Below, piece by piece: positions 61,039 to 64,000 of a stretch of 64,000 bases of DNA; positions within the stretch are counted from its first letter, which is position 1; the number at the start of each line of letters is the position of its first letter. Location of the stretch: positions 2,170,001-2,234,000 of the forward strand of contig NZ_CP160402.1 of NCBI RefSeq assembly GCF_040730185.1. The letters run 5' to 3'. The notes beneath the pieces are model-generated. The model ran no database searches. It saw nothing but the letters and a program-made list of their open reading frames with translations, and was not told where the DNA came from. This DNA comes from Streptomyces sp. Je 1-332 (GTDB lineage Bacteria > Actinomycetota > Actinomycetes > Streptomycetales > Streptomycetaceae). The translations under genes and the position numbers were made by a program.

Positions 61039-61076
61039 GTAACACGGGGTTCACATTCGAGCAATGGACGGGAAAT
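61039..61076 (+). promoter_or_regulatory. GlnR-like box of glnII
   Basis: Four pentamers at exact 11-bp period: GTAAC (61039), TTCAC (61050), GCAAT (61061), GAAAT (61072). It has the four-element spacing of the glnA box but a weaker match at TTCAC and GCAAT. Ends 88 bp before the glnII start. Confidence 0.75.
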
Positions 61077-61164
61077 CGCGCGTTGGCAAGCTTCGCGACA
61101 TCACCACGGCACCGCAGCACCCGCACGTTCTGCGCCGTACCGAGCGTTTTAAGGATGGGCCCCC

Positions 61165-62184
61165 GTGACCTTCAAGGCTGAGTACATCTGGATCGACGGC
61201 ACCGAGCCGACCGCCAAGCTCCGTTCGAAGACGAAGATCATGACGGACGGCGCCGAGCTCCCGAACTGGGGCTTCGACGGATCCAGCACCAACCAGGCCA
61301 AGGGTCACGCATCCGACCGCGTCCTCAAGCCGGTCTTCACCTGCCCGGACCCGATCCGCGGCGGCGACGACGTCCTCGTACTGTGCGAGGTCCTCAACAC
61401 GGACATGACGCCGCACGAGTCCAACACGCGTGCCGCGCTCGCCGAGATCGAGGAGCGCTTCGGCTCGCAGGAGCCCATCTTCGGCATCGAGCAGGAGTAC
61501 ACCTTCTTCGAGGGCGACCGCCCGCTCGGCTTCCCCGTCGGCGGTTTCCCCGCGGCGCAGGGCGGCTACTACTGCGGCGTCGGCGCGGACGAGATCTTCG
61601 GCCGTGACATCGTCGAGGCGCACCTGGAGAACTGCCTCAAGGCGGGCCTCGGCATCTCCGGCATCAACGCCGAGGTCATGCCGGGCCAGTGGGAGTTCCA
61701 GGTCGGCCCGCTCGCGCCGCTCGAGGTCTCCGACCAGCTGTGGATCGCCCGTTGGCTGCTCTACCGCACCGCCGAGGACTTCAACGTCTCCGCGACCCTC
61801 GACCCGAAGCCGGTCAAGGGCGACTGGAACGGCGCCGGTGCGCACACGAACTTCTCGACGAAGGCGATGCGCGAGGGTTACGCACCCATCCTCACCGCCT
61901 GTGAGTCCCTCGGCGAGGGCTCGAAGCCGATGGACCACGTCAAGAACTACGGCGCGGGCATCGACGACCGCCTCACCGGTCTGCACGAGACCGCCCCGTG
62001 GAACGAGTACAGCTACGGCGTCTCCGACCGCGGCGCGTCGGTCCGCATCCCGTGGCAGGTCGAGGTGGAGCAGAAGGGCTACATCGAGGACCGCCGCCCG
62101 AACGCGAACGTCGACCCGTACGTCGTGACGCGGCTGATCGTCGACACCTGCTGCGCCGCCCTGGAGAAGGCCGGTCAGGTCTGA
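61165..62184 (+). CDS. glnII: Glutamine synthetase type II (eukaryotic-type)
   Basis: A 339-aa octameric-type glutamine synthetase. FKAEYIWIDGTEPTAKLRSKTKI at the N-terminus, WGFDGSSTNQAKG, EQEYTFFEGDRPLGFPVGG and VMPGQWEFQVGP are GSII hallmarks. It lacks the adenylylation site of GlnA, so is not under GlnE control. GTG 61165. Both enzymes in one window is normal for streptomycetes. A terminator follows 22 nt after the stop. Confidence 0.97.
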   Translation: MTFKAEYIWIDGTEPTAKLRSKTKIMTDGAELPNWGFDGSSTNQAKGHASDRVLKPVFTCPDPIRGGDDVLVLCEVLNTDMTPHESNTRAALAEIEERFGSQEPIFGIEQEYTFFEGDRPLGFPVGGFPAAQGGYYCGVGADEIFGRDIVEAHLENCLKAGLGISGINAEVMPGQWEFQVGPLAPLEVSDQLWIARWLLYRTAEDFNVSATLDPKPVKGDWNGAGAHTNFSTKAMREGYAPILTACESLGEGSKPMDHVKNYGAGIDDRLTGLHETAPWNEYSYGVSDRGASVRIPWQVEVEQKGYIEDRRPNANVDPYVVTRLIVDTCCAALEKAGQV

Positions 62185-62206
62185 TCCCGCGCATCAGCAC
62201 GTCCCT

Positions 62207-62243
62207 GAAGGGGGCGCCCGCCGAACCGGTGGGCGCCCCCTTC
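62207..62243 (+). terminator. glnII terminator
   Basis: GAAGGGGGCGCCC/GGGCGCCCCCTTC, a perfect 13-bp stem with an 11-nt loop containing GCC...GGT. Confidence 0.9.
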
Positions 62244-62293
62244 GGCTTGCCTGCCCGGATGTCACCTCCATCTGCTTCAATGGGGACATGGTC

Positions 62294-62416
62294 ATGGGCA
62301 GCAACGGGAACACAGCGCCGGGTCGTCACCACGACCTCGAGCCGTTCTGGCCTTCCCGCCAGCACCACGACTTCGACCGGGTGTGTTGCCGCGCGATGAA
62401 CGCGCAGGCCCTCTAA
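62294..62416 (+). CDS. Small 40-codon ORF, Cys-Cys motif
   Basis: An ORF from ATG 62294 to TAA 62416 encodes 40 residues: an N-terminal GSNGNTAPGRHHDLEPFW segment, then RQHHDFDRVCCRAMNAQAL. GGGG 8 nt upstream supports 62294 over the ATG at 62288. The residue mix (His/Asp/Arg then CC) resembles short leader-type peptides of actinomycetes, whose typical form is HVDLxR...C, but it is not an exact match. It stands between the glnII terminator and the winged-helix gene. Role unknown. Confidence 0.5.
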   Translation: MGSNGNTAPGRHHDLEPFWPSRQHHDFDRVCCRAMNAQAL

Positions 62417-62448
62417 AGCCGTTCACCCGGCCTTCGCCTGACGCGCAC

Positions 62449-62462
62449 GACGTACGTACGTC
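62449..62462. promoter_or_regulatory. Perfect palindrome before the orphan winged-helix gene
   Basis: GACGTACGTACGTC (14 nt, perfect) lies 52 bp upstream of the gene start; a possible autoregulatory site. Confidence 0.5.
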
Positions 62463-62513
62463 CTCGACGACCGAGACGACTGACGACTCCTCCGCGCGAA
62501 AGAGCTGACTTCC

Positions 62514-63101
62514 ATGGCGAACTCCCGTTCCTTCTCGGCATCCACCGCATCCTCCGCATCCACCGCCACCGTGGCGCCGCCTGCCATGCCCGGCCGTGGG
62601 CGGCTGCGAGCCGTCGCCCCCGACGAGGTGGCGCAGCTCACCGACTTCCTGCCGCCCGGCGCGACCTGGCTTCCCGCGCCCCCGCACACGCTGCCCACGC
62701 TGCCGGGCCAGCCGCCGATGATCGGCTACCTGGTCCTCGTACCGGCCGGGCAGGAGCCGGTGACCGCCGCCACCGCCTCCCCCGAGCCCGATCCTCAGCG
62801 GGCCTCCGGCGGGCCCGTGCGGATCGACGCCGTGCAGCGTGCGGCGCAGGTCGACGGCCGCCCGCTCGACCTCACGTATCTGGAGTTCGAGCTGCTCGCG
62901 CATCTCGTCGCGCACCCCCACCGGGTGCACACGCGCGACCAGTTGGTGACCACGGTGTGGGGGTACGGGCACGTGGGCGACGGGCGCACCGTGGACGTCC
63001 ACATCGCACGGCTCAGGCGGAAGCTGGGGGCCGAGCACCGCCGCACGATCCAGACGGTGCGGCGGGTGGGCTACAAGTACGCGCCTCCGTCGTCCCGCTG
63101 A
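62514..63101 (+). CDS. Orphan OmpR/PhoB-type winged-helix DNA-binding protein
   Basis: A 195-aa protein with a C-terminal trans_reg_C winged helix at about 105-190: VDGRPLDLTYLEFELLAHLVAHPHRVHTRDQLVTTVWGYGHVGDGRTVDVHIARLRRKLG, ending TVRRVGYKYAPP. No receiver domain precedes it; instead the N-terminal ~100 residues are Ser/Ala/Pro-rich with an amphipathic VAPDEVAQLTDFLPPGATW stretch. So it is not a phospho-controlled response regulator. It lies near glnII and may regulate nitrogen-related or neighbouring genes; this is inference. Confidence 0.85.
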   Translation: MANSRSFSASTASSASTATVAPPAMPGRGRLRAVAPDEVAQLTDFLPPGATWLPAPPHTLPTLPGQPPMIGYLVLVPAGQEPVTAATASPEPDPQRASGGPVRIDAVQRAAQVDGRPLDLTYLEFELLAHLVAHPHRVHTRDQLVTTVWGYGHVGDGRTVDVHIARLRRKLGAEHRRTIQTVRRVGYKYAPPSSR

Positions 63102-63203
63102 CCTCCGGCGCCCCGCTGACCTCCGGGTTCCCGGGCGGGGCCGGGCTCTGCCGCTAGCAGAACCCGGTTCCCCCGGCGGGGCGCGGCGTGCAGAGTCATG
63201 GCC

Positions 63204-64000
63204 ATGAGACTTCTGATGCTGGGTGGTACGGAGTTCGTGGGGCGGGCCGTCGTCGAGGCGGCGCTGGCGCGTGGCTGGGAGGTGACCGTCTTCCATCGCG
63301 GGACCCGTGAGGCACCCGCCGGTGCGGTGTCGCTGCTCGGTGACCGTACGGCGCGGGGCGGCCTGGACGCGCTCGCCGAAGGCGAATGGGACGTCGTCGT
63401 CGACACCTGGTCGGGGGCGCCGCGTGTCGTCCGGGAGTCCGCGAAGCTGCTCGCGGGGCGGGCGGGGCGGTACGTGTACGTGTCGAGCGTCTCCGTGTAC
63501 CAGTGGCCGATCGCGGCGGGCTCCGACGAGAGCCATCCCCTCGTCGGCGGGGAGCCCGACGCGGACGCGGTGGACTACGCCGAGGACAAGCGCGGCGGGG
63601 AGCTCGCGGCCGTCGCGGAGTTCGGTGCCGAGCGCACGGTGCTCGCCCGCGCGGGGCTGATCCTCGGCCCGTACGAGAACATCGGGCGGCTGCCGTGGTG
63701 GCTGAACCGGGTCGCGCGCGGCGGACCCGTACTCGCCCCGGGGCCAAGGGAGTTGGATCTCCAGTACGTCGACGCGCGAGACCTCGCGGAGTGGGTCGTC
63801 GACGCGGCTCTCGCGGGTCTCCACGGCCCGTACAACATCGTCTCCCCCATCGCGCACACCACGATGGAGGAGTTCCTGGACGCGTGCGTGACGGTGGCGG
63901 GCGCGGCCGACGTCGAACTGCGCTGGACCGACCCCTCGGTGATCGCCGAGCACGGGATCGAACCGTGGTCGGAACTGCCGGTGTGGACGCCGCCGGGTGA
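63204..64000 (+). CDS. NAD-dependent epimerase/reductase-like protein (3' partial)
   Basis: An extended SDR-type protein truncated by the window edge; the frame is open to base 64000. LMLGGTEFVGRAVVEAALARG is the cofactor motif, with WDVVVDTWSGAPRVV, YVYVSSVSVYQWP (SVSVY in the active-site region), DYAEDKRGGELAAV (YxxxK) and LQYVDARDLAEWVV. It resembles NAD-dependent epimerase/dehydratase reductases of Streptomyces. ATG 63204 is preferred; ATG 63198 is in frame two codons earlier. Confidence 0.88.
   Translation, partial: MRLLMLGGTEFVGRAVVEAALARGWEVTVFHRGTREAPAGAVSLLGDRTARGGLDALAEGEWDVVVDTWSGAPRVVRESAKLLAGRAGRYVYVSSVSVYQWPIAAGSDESHPLVGGEPDADAVDYAEDKRGGELAAVAEFGAERTVLARAGLILGPYENIGRLPWWLNRVARGGPVLAPGPRELDLQYVDARDLAEWVVDAALAGLHGPYNIVSPIAHTTMEEFLDACVTVAGAADVELRWTDPSVIAEHGIEPWSELPVWTPPG

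Noticed and set aside
1..64000. tRNA, rRNA, CRISPR, insertion sequences, attachment sites
   Set aside because: No tRNA cloverleaf, rRNA stretch, regularly spaced repeat-spacer array, transposase or integrase was seen; all gaps are short and accounted for by promoters, repeats and terminators.

Overview
The window is a chromosomal segment of a Streptomyces (or very close relative). The evidence is very high G+C with G/C in most third codon positions, frequent GTG starts behind AGGAGG-type ribosome binding sites, and actinobacterial gene families (PspAA, DUF3043, DUF4191, NsdA-like regulator, two glutamine synthetases). The order pepA - lpd - E2 - GntR - aceE - lipB - lipA - glnA - glnII matches, from memory, the core region of S. 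coelicolor around SCO2165-SCO2215. Most of the window is therefore conserved core chromosome with small lineage-specific changes.

Layout. 1-2.5 kb: 3' part of nadA, a 5'-truncated marR and a Bcr/CflA-type exporter. 2.5-9.1 kb, all minus strand: pspA, pspAA, a NarL-type two-component pair and an RND exporter, which reads as an envelope-stress block. 9.3-12.2 kb: DUF3043 membrane protein, methyltransferase, secreted HtrA-like protease, small conserved protein. 12.2-19.7 kb: cobalamin nucleotide-loop genes cobU, cobT and cobS, interleaved with a methyltransferase, an MprF/LysX-type lysyltransferase and two membrane proteins. 19.8-28.7 kb: pepA, then the pyruvate dehydrogenase block lpd, lipoyl E2, GntR regulator, aceE. 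28.8-39.2 kb: WYL regulator, SDR, DUF4240, PGRP amidase, SpoIIE phosphatase, GNAT, TIGR01777 epimerase, FAD amine oxidase-like protein, divergent secreted GH20. 39.2-44.7 kb: NsdA-like regulator, lipB, lipA, a 67-aa protein, DUF4191 and RDD proteins. 44.7-46.3 kb: glnA behind a clear four-site GlnR box. 46.3-49.2 kb: accessory patch with an HTH protein divergent from a Cys-rich 473-aa protein and a small membrane protein. 49.3-52.4 kb: hydrolase, GNAT and HEAT-repeat proteins. 52.4-55.6 kb: ABC importer under a cobalamin riboswitch, so a vitamin B12/corrinoid uptake operon. 55.6-61 kb: VOC/AraC pair, secreted HAD phosphatase, DUF2252 remnant, hydrolase, small proteins. 61-64 kb: glnII with its own GlnR-like box, an unlisted 40-codon ORF, an orphan winged-helix regulator and a truncated epimerase.

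The genes form three functional modules. The first is lipoate-dependent pyruvate oxidation: lipB and lipA make the cofactor that the E2 carries. The second is cobalamin: cobU/cobT/cobS make the nucleotide loop and the riboswitch-controlled importer scavenges corrinoids. The third is nitrogen assimilation, with glnA and glnII about 15 kb apart, each behind a four-element GlnR-type operator. The most interesting non-genic signals are a three-copy dispersed intergenic hairpin repeat, paired palindromes between gntR and aceE, a triplicated start region of the B12 ATPase gene, and decayed genes (marR, DUF2252). I saw no rRNA, tRNA, CRISPR array, insertion sequence or biosynthetic cluster, and nothing that reads as a clear new defence system; the accessory patch at 46.3-49.2 kb is the best candidate for unknown biology.
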